From: Artocarpus heterophyllus | Taxonomy: Eukaryota; Streptophyta; Magnoliopsida; Rosales; Moraceae | Reading direction: 5' to 3' | NCBI GenBank assembly: GCA_025403435.1 | Contig: CM046348.1 | Coordinates: 32,918,052 to 32,982,051, forward strand | DNA: 64,000 nt | Part shown: positions 55,441 through 64,000 of the stretch, piece after piece | Layout: every line of letters begins with the position of its first letter | Position numbering within the stretch: the first letter of the stretch is position 1 | Position numbers and translations under genes: made by a program | Notes under the pieces: model-generated | The model's database searches: none | Told to the model about the DNA's origin: nothing | What the model saw: the letters and a program-made list of their open reading frames with translations, nothing else

Positions 55441-55743
55441 GCTACCTTCAATGTTTCTGATTTGAGTCCTTTTGATGCAGAGTCTGATTTGAGGACAAAT
55501 CCTTTTCAAGAGGAGGGGAATGATGGAGACTTAGGGAGCTCAAATGCATGGAAGGTGGTTGACCCAATACAAATTCCTATTGGACCAGTCACAAGAGCCC
55601 GAGCTAAGAAATTCAAGGAAGCACTAAATGGGCTGATTCATGAAATCTGGAATCAAGAAAATTTGTGCAAACCCATTGACCCAGGCCCACGCCAACCACA
55701 ACGGTGCGTCAATTTGATCCAAGTTCTAGAAGAATCCGGATGA
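55441..55743 (+). CDS. Element I integrase C-terminal tail, reading into LTR
   Basis: Resumes element I after element [20 protein letters not shown], the polypurine tract, then about 74 codons inside the 3' LTR ([31 protein letters not shown]) to TGA 55741. No chromodomain and no recognised fold; a basic GPVTRA stretch is the conserved core across all families here. Confidence 0.85.
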   Translation, partial: ATFNVSDLSPFDAESDLRTNPFQEEGNDGDLGSSNAWKVVDPIQIPIGPVTRARAKKFKEALNGLIHEIWNQENLCKPIDPGPRQPQRCVNLIQVLEESG

Positions 55744-56320
55744 GTCAAGCCTGATTGAAATCAGCTCAAATTTTGCAAGATCAAGTCAATGGAAGACTTT
55801 CGGAAACCTTCTCATTTTGGTACACGCGGCTAATCATTTATGCAGATTGTTGACGAGGATTAATTGCACTTTCCGTTTATTGTTGGGCGTGTAAATGGCT
55901 GAAAATCAGCCATTAAAGACTTTCCTTTCTTCTGGTTTTTATTTTAGGCTTAGTAATTATGTTTGAATTTGTCAACTTTTCTTTTTTTGGGCAACACTTT
56001 GTAATTTTGGCCTATTAATAGGCGTTCCCAAGGTTAATGGGGGGACATGAATAAATGAATGGTTTATTTTCTGAGAGAAATAATTCTTTCTTTGGTTCTT
56101 TGACGAACTGCACGAACTCTTCGGATCAATCCGAGCGTTCTACCCCCGACTTATCAATCAGGCTGTCCATCCTTGATTGTGGCGTCTTCGATATACCAAG
56201 GTTCTTGCTTCGATATAAGCAACGGGTCGCGGAGATTTCCATCCAAATCTGAGTAGAAACGGTCTTGGTTCCTTCTTATTGATAACGGGTTTCGTCAGTA
56301 TATTGGCGAGGTTCTTATCA
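55521..56320 (+). repeat. Element I 3' LTR (family 2)
   Basis: 800 bp, TGATGGAGAC to TTCTTATCA, followed by the CATGG target duplication and copia RT sequence. Confidence 0.94.
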
Positions 56321-57048
56321 CATGGCATACATGAGACTACCCACTGCCGAAGCATAAGGCACCTTCTTCATGTATTCTCTTTCTTCATATGACTTTGGTG
56401 AGTCTTTCTTAGAAAGAGTAATTCCAGACCTTGATGGTTGCCCACCTTTCTTTGAATCCTACATTGCAAACCTCCTGAGAATTTTATCTATGTAGCCGGC
56501 CTGAGACAAAGCTATCATTTTGTTCTTCCTATCTCAAAAGATCTGGATACCGAGAACAAAATTATCATTTCATGACAACGCCCCAACGTCATTGCAAATT
56601 AGCAGAATGTCATCAACATAGAGCAGTAGAAAAACCACCTTCCCATTCTTAATGTGTTTGTAAACACATGGTTCATCCACATTTTGTGAGAACCCATAAG
56701 TCTTGATCACTTGATCAAATCTTATGTTCCAGGAACGAGAAGCTTGCTTAAGTCCATAAATTGACTTTAGCAGCTTACAAACCTTACCCTCTTGACCCGC
56801 GAACTTGAACCCGTCTGGTTGTTCCATATAGATGGACTCATCAAGATAGCCATTCAGAAAAGCCGTCTTGACATCCATCTGTCAAATCTCGTAGTCGAGA
56901 GCGGCAGCTATGGACAAGAGAATCCGGATGGACTTAAGCATAGCTACAGGCGAAAAGGTTTCCTCATAATTGATTCCTTCCTTTTGCATATAACCCTTAG
57001 CTACCAGTCTAGCCTTAAAGATTTCGACCTTTCCATCCACTCCTCTTT
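56321..57048 (-). pseudogene. Ty1/copia RT fragment (element J, upstream part)
   Basis: Minus-strand reading gives MDVKTAFLNGYL, GLKQASRSW and LLLYVDDIL (YVDD catalytic box) in an open piece 56878-56570, then the RT end (KKVPYASAVGSLMYAM) up to the element I insertion. A stop follows near 56,880 and others near 56,460-56,570. Truncated at 57048 by the leader of element K. Gag, protease, integrase and LTRs are absent. Confidence 0.9.
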
Positions 57049-57576
57049 TCCATTATCAAAGTCGGTTAAAAAAAAAAAGATCCAAAAAGAAAAGAAAGAA
57101 AGAAAAAAAAAAGGAAAAGAAAAAAAAAATCAAGAGGATCCAAAAAAAAAAGTCCGGAAACCTTCCTTAATTTTTTTTTTTCAAATTCTTGTTATTCAAC
57201 GTTTAAGGAACCCAAAATTGAATTCCCTGCACAGACCAAAAATTTTTGCTCAAATTTCATTCCTTTTGGGAGTGATTTATGGAAGCCTAAATTATCTGTT
57301 CCTGTTATAGTCTTGTTTCTAATCTGAGCCTCCTTGGTAATTTATTTGTGAATTGCCAAGGAAATTTTGATATTGATTTGACTAGTTTTATAGGAACTGA
57401 GTGAGAATTAACGAGTGGAAAAAGGCAAAGAGGCGAGAGCATTAGAGTGGACAAAAGCTGAAAGTATTGAGTGTAAACACAAGTGAAATTGAGTGAACCA
57501 TTTCACGAGTGAAACACGTAAGGGAGTGTGGTAAGGTCCTTTGCATTGTTTCTTATTTTGTTTTGTAAAAAAAAAA
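57049..57576 (+). other. Leader of element K
   Basis: F1 leader with purine-rich tract (about 57,068-57,160) and poly-A before gag. No gene. Confidence 0.72.
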
Positions 57577-59296
57577 ATGTCAAACAACAGCAAGAACTCT
57601 ATTGAGGGTACCTCGGGTGCATCAGATCCAAAACTTCTTATGGAAGCGATGATAGGGGAGATGAGGCAATTGTTGAAGGGAGAGTTAGGACAGCTTCATG
57701 AGAGGATAGACCGGATAGAAAATGCACGTGTGGAATAGCCACAACATGTTCCTCATGCGCGTAGGCGGGAAAGGGTTCCGGTTAGAGAAGAGGTTGATGA
57801 CTACTATAGGATTGAGGCGATTGTTGAGGGGAGAGTTAGGACAGCTTCATGAGGGGAGAGTTAGGACAGTTGATGACTACTACAGGATTGATGGGGAAGA
57901 ATTTGACGAAGGAGAAGATTCAGCGGGTAGTCACCGAAGATTTGGACAGGATAGAGGAGTTAGGAACTGGGAAAATGAAAGTTTGAGAGGCATAAAAATG
58001 AAGATACCATCATTTCAAGGCAAATCCAATCCAAAAGCGTACCTAGAATGGGGGAAGAAAATGGAGTTCGTCTTTGACTGCAACAACTATTTCAAGGCGA
58101 AGAAGGTAAGACTGGCTATAATTGAATTTTCTGATTATGCTATTACTTGGTGAGATCGGCTTGTTATAAACAGGAGACAAAATAGAGAGCGACCTATTGA
58201 GTCATGGGAAGAGATGAAGACCATGATGAGGAAGCAATTTGTACCAACTTACTACTACTAGGAGTTGTACAACAAACTACAAAATCTCAAGCAAGGCAAC
58301 CGAAGTGTGGAGGAGTACTATAAGGAGATGGAGGTTATGATGATCCGGGCAAATATAGAGGAGGATCGGGAGGCTACAATGGCAAGGTTTTTGGTGGGCT
58401 TGAACCAAGATATTCACAGTGCCGTTGAGTTACAACATTATGTGGAGTTGGAGGACATGGTGCACATGGCTGTTAAAATTGAGAATCAACTTATGAGGAG
58501 GGGCAGTAACACACGTCCTAGCCAAAACCCGAGTACATCTGCTTGGAAAATGAACCAATGGAAGAGGGATGAGAAGCAACCCAACACCAAGCCAAAGATT
58601 GAGCAAAAACAAGAGGTGGCCAGCCATGGGAATCAAGGTAAATCTGATTCTTCCACTACTCGGAATCATGATATTAAATGTTTTAAATGTCAAGGCAGGG
58701 GTCACATAGCAAGCCAATGTTCGAACAGACGAGCTATGGTGATGCGGGACAATGGAGAGATTGAAATTGAAACCGACGAGGATTCGGACAATGATTCTAT
58801 GCCTTCATTAGAGGATGCCGACGATGAGGAGTGCGCTGTCCAAGGAGAATTGTTGGTTACAAGGAGAGCTTTAAGTGTGCAAGCCAAAGAAAAAGATGAA
58901 GAGGTGCAACGGGAAAACATCTTCCACACTAGGTGCCACGTCCAAAACAAGGTATGTAGTGTGATTATTGATGGTGGGAGTTGTACTAATGTTGCTAGCA
59001 CAACCATGGTAGAGAAGTTAGGGCTGCCAACAATTAAGCATCCTCGACCATATAAATTGCAATGGTTAAATGATAATAGTGAGGCAAAGGTGCATAAGCA
59101 AGTGTTAGTTTCTTTTCGCATTGGAAGATATGAAGATGAAGTTTTGTGCGATGTGGTTCAGATGCAAGCTGGGCACTTGTTATTAGGCAGACTATGGCAA
59201 TTTGATCGGCGAGTTAAACATGATGGGTTCGCCAACAAGTACTCATTTGTTCACAATCAAAAAACGATCACTCTTGTTCCGTTAACACCAAAATAG
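57577..59296 (+). pseudogene. Element K gag-protease
   Basis: ATG 57577 (MSNNSKNSIEGTSG). TAG 57736 replaces CAG. A gag segment is duplicated inside gag at about 57,810-57,870. TGG to TGA occurs near 58,151 and a TAG near 58,259. From 58265 it is open for 343 codons: Gag C-terminal half, knuckle ([14 protein letters not shown]), protease IIDGGS. It ends at the recurrent amber 59294-59296. Confidence 0.87.
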
Positions 59297-61957
59297 GCCT
59301 ATGAAGACCAAGTGAGCTTACAGAGAGAAAGTGATAAAAAAATGAAGAGCAGAGAAAAATCAAGAGTGGGAGTGCAGAGAGAGAGTTCGGCCAGTGAGTG
59401 AAAAAAGGAAGAGATGGCCAAGAAAAAGGAGAGCAAAGAGAGCAAGGGAGAGCAAAGAGAGCAAGGGAGAGAAAATTGAGAGGGCTGAAAAGAATTCACA
59501 ATCAGCCAATGAGAGAAAAGCAGAGAGAAAAACAAACTTCTATGCCAGAGGCAGTGAAATTAAGAGGGCCTTGTTTTCAAATCAGCCAATGATTGTACTT
59601 TTGTACAAAGAGGCGCTTTTAAACACTAACGAACTTGACCTTGCATTGCCTAGTTCTGTTGTTTCTCTGTTGCAGGAATTCGAGGATGTATTTTCGTATG
59701 AGGTGCCTGATGGTTTGCCACCAATTCGGGGAATAGAACATCAGATTGATTTTGTACCTGGCGCTTCCATTCCAAACCGACAGGCTTATAGAAGCAACCC
59801 TGAGGAGACAAAGGAGCTTCAAAGGCAGGTCAGTGAGTTGATGAAAAAGGGGTACGTGAGAGAAATTATGAGCCCGTGCGCCGTTCCAATCTTACTCGTG
59901 CTTAAAAAGGATGGGACATGGAGGATGTCTGTAGATTGCAGAACCATTAACAATATCACGGTAAAGTATCGCCATCCTATTCCTCGTTTAGTTGATATGT
60001 TGGATGAACTACATGGTGCTTCTGTGTTCTCAAAAATTGATTTGAAAAGTGGATACCATCAAATTCGCATGAAAGAGGGTGATGAATGGAAAACTGCCTT
60101 TAAGACAAAATATGGACTGTATGAGTGGTTAGTAATGCCATTTGGTTTAACTAATGCTCCAAGTACATTTATGCGTTTAATGAATCATGTATTATGTGCA
60201 TTTATTGGCAGGTTTGTTGTTGTGTATTTTGATGATATACTCATTTATAGCAAAGACATGGACCAACATGTAGTGCATTTAAAATCTGTTTTGGATGTGC
60301 TTAAAAAGGAGAAGTTGTATGCTAACCTCAAGAAGTGTACCTTTTGCATAGATAAGCTTGTGTTTCTTGGTTTTGTTGTTAGTGCTCAAGGTATATAGGT
60401 TGATGAAGAATAGGTGCGAGCCATCTAGGAGTGGCCGAGTCCAACTAGTGTGGGAAACGTATGGAGTTTTCATGGACTTGCTAGTTTCTACCGGCGGTTT
60501 GTGAAAGATTTCAATACTATAGCCGCACCACTGACTGAAGTGATCAAGAAGAACGTTGGGTTTAGATGGGGAGAAGAGCAAGAAAAGGCATTTCAGTTAA
60601 TCAAGGAGAAGTTGACTAATGCTCCATTGTTATCTTTACCTAATTTTTCCAAAACTTTTGAGATTGAATGTGATGCTTCAGGTGTTGGAATCGGTGCTAT
60701 TTTAATGCAGGAAGGGAGACCAGTAGTATATTTCAGTGAGAAGCTGAATGGGGCAACTCTTAATTACCCAACTTATGATAAAGAGATGTATTCAATGGTT
60801 CGGGCATTAGAGACGTGGCAGCACCACCTATGGCCTAAGGAGTTTGTGATACACACCGATCATGAGTCTCTAAATCACTTGAAGGGCCAACACAAGCTGA
60901 ACAAGAGGCATGCTCGTTGGGTGGAATTCATAGAGACGTTTCCGTATGTCATTCGCTACAAGCAAGGTAAGGAAAACGTCGTTGCTGATGCACTTTCTCA
61001 CAGGTATGTCTTAATCTCAACTCTTAATGCTAAACTAATATGTTTTGAACATATTAAAGAGTTATATGCTGATGACCGTGACTTTAGTATTGAGTATCAA
61101 GCTTGTGAAAGATTTGCTAGTGGTAAGTAATATAGGCATGAGGGATACTTGTTTCGGGAGAATAAATTGTGTGTGCCTACTTGTTCATTAAGAGATTTGC
61201 TAGTGAGAGAATCCCATGGGGGAGGATTGATGGGACATTTTGGAGTAATGAAGACTTTGGCTATGTTGCAGGAACACTTCCATTGGCCACATATGAAACG
61301 AGATGTTGAGAGGCTTTGTGGTAGTGTGTAACTTGTAGGCAGGCTAAATCAAGAGTGCAGCCCCACGGTTTGTACACTCCTTTACCAATACCTAGTGAAC
61401 CCTAAATTGATATTTCAATGGATTTTGTGTTAGGTTTGCCTAGGTCTAAATGGGAAAGAGACTCGATATTTGTGGTCATGGATAGGTTTTCCAAGATGGC
61501 CCATTTTATTCCATGCCACAAGACAAATGATGCTTCCAATGTTGCTGATTTGTTCTTTAGGGAAATTGTGAGACTTCATGGTATGCCTAGGACAGTTGTT
61601 TCTGATAGGGACACCAAGTTCTTAAGCTACTTTTGGAAGACTTTGTGGGCTAAGTTAGGGACTAAGCTATTGTTTTCGACTACTTGTCACCCTCAAACCG
61701 ATGGTCAAACAGAAGTTGTGAATAGAACCTTGTCTACTTTGTTACGGACTGTCATTAAAAAGAACATCAAAACATGGGTGGAGTGTTTACCACATGTTGA
61801 GTTTGCTTATAATCGATCTGTTCATTCTGCTACACAATTTTCACCATTTGAAATTGTTTATGGTTTTAATCCTTTAACTCCTTTGGATTTAATGCCATTA
61901 CCTTTGTTTGAGCATGTGAATTTAGATGGAAAAAGAAAAGCTGACCTTGTTAAGTAG
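59297..61957 (+). pseudogene. Element K pol
   Basis: F1b-type pol. The linker carries a repeated KESKGE segment and a TGA near 59,398. RT with YFDD is in the open piece 59394-60398. Stops at 60396 (CAG to TAG), near 60,411 and 60,426, then RNase H and the linker at 60450-61130, TAA 61128, a one-base deletion near 61,325 that breaks the zinc-finger Cys pair, TAA near 61,403, the integrase core at 61418-61957 (triad present), and TAG 61955 (CAG to TAG). Confidence 0.87.
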
Positions 61958-62283
61958 ATACATGAGAAGGCAAGACTCAACATCGAGCGAAGGACTAAAC
62001 AACATGCTGAACAAGCCAACAAAGGGCGTCACAAGCTCATCTTCGAGCCCGACGATTGGGTGTGGTTGCACTTACGCAAGGAACGGTTTCCGAAACAAAG
62101 GAAATCCAAGCTGTTGCCTAGAAGGGATGCTCCTTTTTAAATTCTCGAAAGGATCAAAGATAATGCGTACAAGCTAGACTTGCCAGGTGAGTATGGTGTA
62201 AGTGCCAACTTTAATGTTTCTGATCTAAGTCCTTTTGATGCAGGCGACGATTTGAGGACAAATCCCTCTCAAGAGGAGGGGAA
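61958..62283 (+). pseudogene. Element K integrase C-terminus
   Basis: GPF-type module and linker to the polypurine tract, with a TAA near 62,138 (CAA to TAA). The tail would continue into the LTR but is stopped at TGA near 62,318. Confidence 0.8.
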
Positions 62284-63036
62284 TGATGAGGACATCGTTA
62301 GCACAAGCAAGAGCGTGTGAAATGAGACATATTCAGATCCAATTCAAGTTCCCATTTGTCCGGTTACGAGAGCTCATGCGAAGAAGTTCAAAGAAACGCT
62401 TATTGGGCTGATTCAAGCAACTTGGGCTCAAGCTACTGCATGGAGGCCCATTGAGGGAATTGCATGTGACGTCCAGACCAACAAATGCATGATTCAAGCT
62501 CTAGAAGGGACCGAGTAATTTTCATTTCAGTTACTTTCCCATTTTGAGGCAACAAGTAGCGAGAAGAATCAGCTATTTACCTTTTAATGTCTAGTTTCCT
62601 TTTTACGTTTGTTTTATTTCTATTATTGTAAGGCTTTTAAGCCATTAAGGGAACTTCCCTTATTTGCTTTAGATTAGACGTTTTCGTAATTGATTTGCCC
62701 GAAGTTCCATGGGCAATTAGGAGCTGAAATTCACATAGGAGAACCACTATATATTGTAACGAATTTCATTCAATGGAGGATAAGTTTTAACACACAATTT
62801 GAGGTTTAATTCTCTTCGGTTCCTAAACGAACTATTCAAACTTAAAGGAAAATTCCATGGCATTTATAGACTTATCAATCAGTCCATCCATAGATGATTG
62901 TGGCGTCCTCACATACCAAGGTTCGTGCTTCTTGTTGGGCATCGGGTCGTGGTTCCATTCATAACCGGTTAGGAATTTTGATCCTGGAAACCAATTTTGG
63001 TTAGGGTCGCGTCAGTTCTTGGCGGGGTTCGTATCA
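62284..63036 (+). repeat. Element K 3' LTR (family 1b)
   Basis: TGATGAGGAC to GTATCA, single 51-bp unit, TATA-like site near 62,748. Confidence 0.9.
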
Positions 63037-63503
63037 TATGGCCTAATTCCTAACCTACCCTTAATGAAAGAAATGCCTAAATAAAGCTATAGGATGGAAT
63101 CAAATTTAACTCAAGATCCTTCCTCTTATTCATGCTTATAATAAAGTCTAAATAAAGATTCTAAATTTCAAATTGTGAAACTGAAACTTAAATCTTGAAT
63201 CTTGAATCTTTTCTCGACGCACCACTCCTACATGTGTACGTGTACAGAATGGGCATGCAAGTTGGCCATGCAACGACTCAATGTGCATCTACGACTGACT
63301 GGCTCCCTTCAGGATCAACTTTGATTTGTAAAACCAACCTTTGTTCACCCTTAGTAGTGAACACACTCTCTTCTTGTTATAGAACTCTCCATACCAAGTT
63401 ATTTAGCTCTTCTTCGAATCTTTTGGCTCAAGCCCTTGTCACTAGACCAACTAGAACTTGACTCAGATCATGAAAATTCCTTGCAGCCTTGATGTCTTCA
63501 TTA
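63037..63503 (-). repeat. Family-4 LTR fragment
   Basis: Matches the middle and start of the F4 LTR of element H (about 36,850-37,406) in the same orientation, with scattered differences, ending GATGTCTTCATTA. The short ORF on the plus strand is not a gene. Confidence 0.75.
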
Positions 63504-63507
63504 GAAC

Positions 63508-63836
63508 TGATGAGAACATTGTTAGCACAAGCAATAACACATAATTTTGAGGTTTAATTCTCTTTAGTTCCTAAACGAACTATTCGAACTTATCGGAAAT
63601 TTCCGTGGCGTTCATCGACTTATCAATCAGTCCATCCATAGCTGATTGTGGCGTCCTCACTTACCAAGACTTATCAATCAGTCCCTCCATAGCTGATTGT
63701 GGCGTCCGCACATACCAAGGTTCGTGCTTCTCGTTGGGCATCGGGTCGCGGTTCCATCCAAAACCGGTTAGAAATTTGATCTTGGAAACCACTTTTGGTT
63801 AGAGTCGCGTCAGCTCTTTTGGCGTGGTTCGTATCA
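63508..63836 (+). repeat. Family-1a LTR with large internal deletion
   Basis: Starts TGATGAGAAC, runs 28 bp or so, then jumps to the part beginning ATAACACATAATTTTGAGG, losing about 460 bp including the TATA region. The joint lies at a CAAGYAA-like short repeat. It contains the 51-bp duplication and ends GTATCA. Confidence 0.82.
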
Positions 63837-64000
63837 TTACCAAATGATACGAACCACGCCAAAAGAGCTGACGCGACTCTAACCAAAAGTGGTTTCCAAG
63901 ATCAAATTTCTAACCGGTTTTGGATGGAACCGCGACCCGATGCCCAACGAGAAGCACGAACCTTGGTATGTGCGGACGCCACAATCAGCTATGGAGGGAC
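63681..64000. repeat. Perfect inverted repeat (palindrome) of LTR ends
   Basis: Arms 63681-63838 and 63843-64000 are exact reverse complements over all 158 bp to the window edge, with a 4-base spacer ACCA. Both arms share private variants (GTCCGCACATACC, CTTCTCGTTGGG). The right arm is a minus-strand F1a LTR with the first primer-site bases (complement of TTTGGT) at the centre. Confidence 0.95.

Larger units (their letters stand above)
42637..56320 (+). mobile_element. Element I: family-2 gypsy element, interrupted by element B
   Basis: Complete F2 element: LTRs 42637-43435 and 55521-56320, primer site, leader, gag, protease, RT, RNase H, integrase, polypurine tract. CATGG flanks it at 42632-42636 and 56321-56325, and the copia code is collinear when it is removed. 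By eye the LTRs differ at about six bases and one indel in 800 bp. Element B sits in its integrase C-terminus. Host target: a copia element. Confidence 0.95.
57049..63036 (+). mobile_element. Element K: family-1b gypsy element, 5' LTR lost
   Basis: Begins within the leader (CATTATCAAAGTCGG), so the 5' LTR and primer site are missing. Gag, protease, pol and 3' LTR (62284-63036) are present but carry about ten stops or shifts. It abuts copia on the left and an F4 LTR fragment on the right, with no target duplication visible. Confidence 0.88.

Noticed and set aside
63195..63461. Plus-strand ORF of 88 codons near the right end
   Set aside because: It is antisense to a family-4 LTR fragment; no similarity to known proteins and no conserved counterpart at 37,100-37,350.

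Overview
This window is plant nuclear DNA, almost certainly from an angiosperm. It is made almost entirely of nested, broken and recombined Ty3/gypsy LTR retrotransposons. The signs are tRNA-iMet primer sites after each LTR, RT-RNaseH-integrase polyproteins with plant-type motifs, TRIM elements, a Ty1/copia fragment and an endogenous pararetrovirus fragment. I found no host protein gene, rRNA, tRNA or CRISPR array. The species cannot be named from this sequence. The gypsy elements look closest to the CRM branch of chromoviruses, judged from protein motifs by eye only.

Names used below. Family 1 (F1): LTR about 750-800 bp, starts TGATGAGGAC, ends CGTATCA. Subfamily F1a carries a 51-bp tandem duplication near the LTR end; F1b does not. 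Family 2 (F2): LTR about 800 bp, starts TGATGGAGAC, ends TTCTTATCA. Families 3 and 4 (F3, F4) are older relatives. TRIM: a small non-coding element with LTRs of about 111 bp.

Layout. 1-96, F1 LTR end. 97-6866, element A (F1a, +). 6867-7798, chimeric F2 LTR plus F1 leader (-). 7799-9117, AT-rich DNA with nothing recognised. 9118-10368, integrase fragment and F3 LTR. 10463-18112, element C (F1b, +, decayed), broken by TRIM sequence, an integrase duplication and a TRIM/F2 chimera. 18113-21614, element D (F1, -). 21615-25278, element E (F1a LTR, -, internally deleted). 25279-28029, element F (F2, +, 5' truncated, integrase duplication). 28030-28252, LTR scraps. 28253-29489, pararetrovirus RT-RNaseH fragment. 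29490-41622, element H (F4, -), whose LTR is split by a TRIM + F1b composite (29640-36725, including element G) and whose pol holds a solo F1a LTR. 41623-42352, F2 fragment. 42353-57048, copia fragment (-) split by element I (F2, 42637-56320), itself split by element B (F1a, 48645-55440). 57049-63036, element K (F1b, +). 63037-64000, LTR scraps ending in a perfect palindrome.

How the parts work together. Each full element is one transcription and reverse-transcription unit: LTR promoter, tRNA-iMet primer site, purine-rich leader, gag with CCHC knuckle, DGGS protease, RT, RNase H, integrase, polypurine tract, LTR. The integrase reading frame runs about 240 bp into the 3' LTR. The nesting gives a relative order: copia is older than I, and I is older than B; LTR divergence agrees. 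The main biological signal is repeated recombination between families that share the same primer site: LTR swaps at the primer site, a TRIM/F1 composite flanked by target-site duplications, and an F2-like RT segment inside the youngest F1 lineage.
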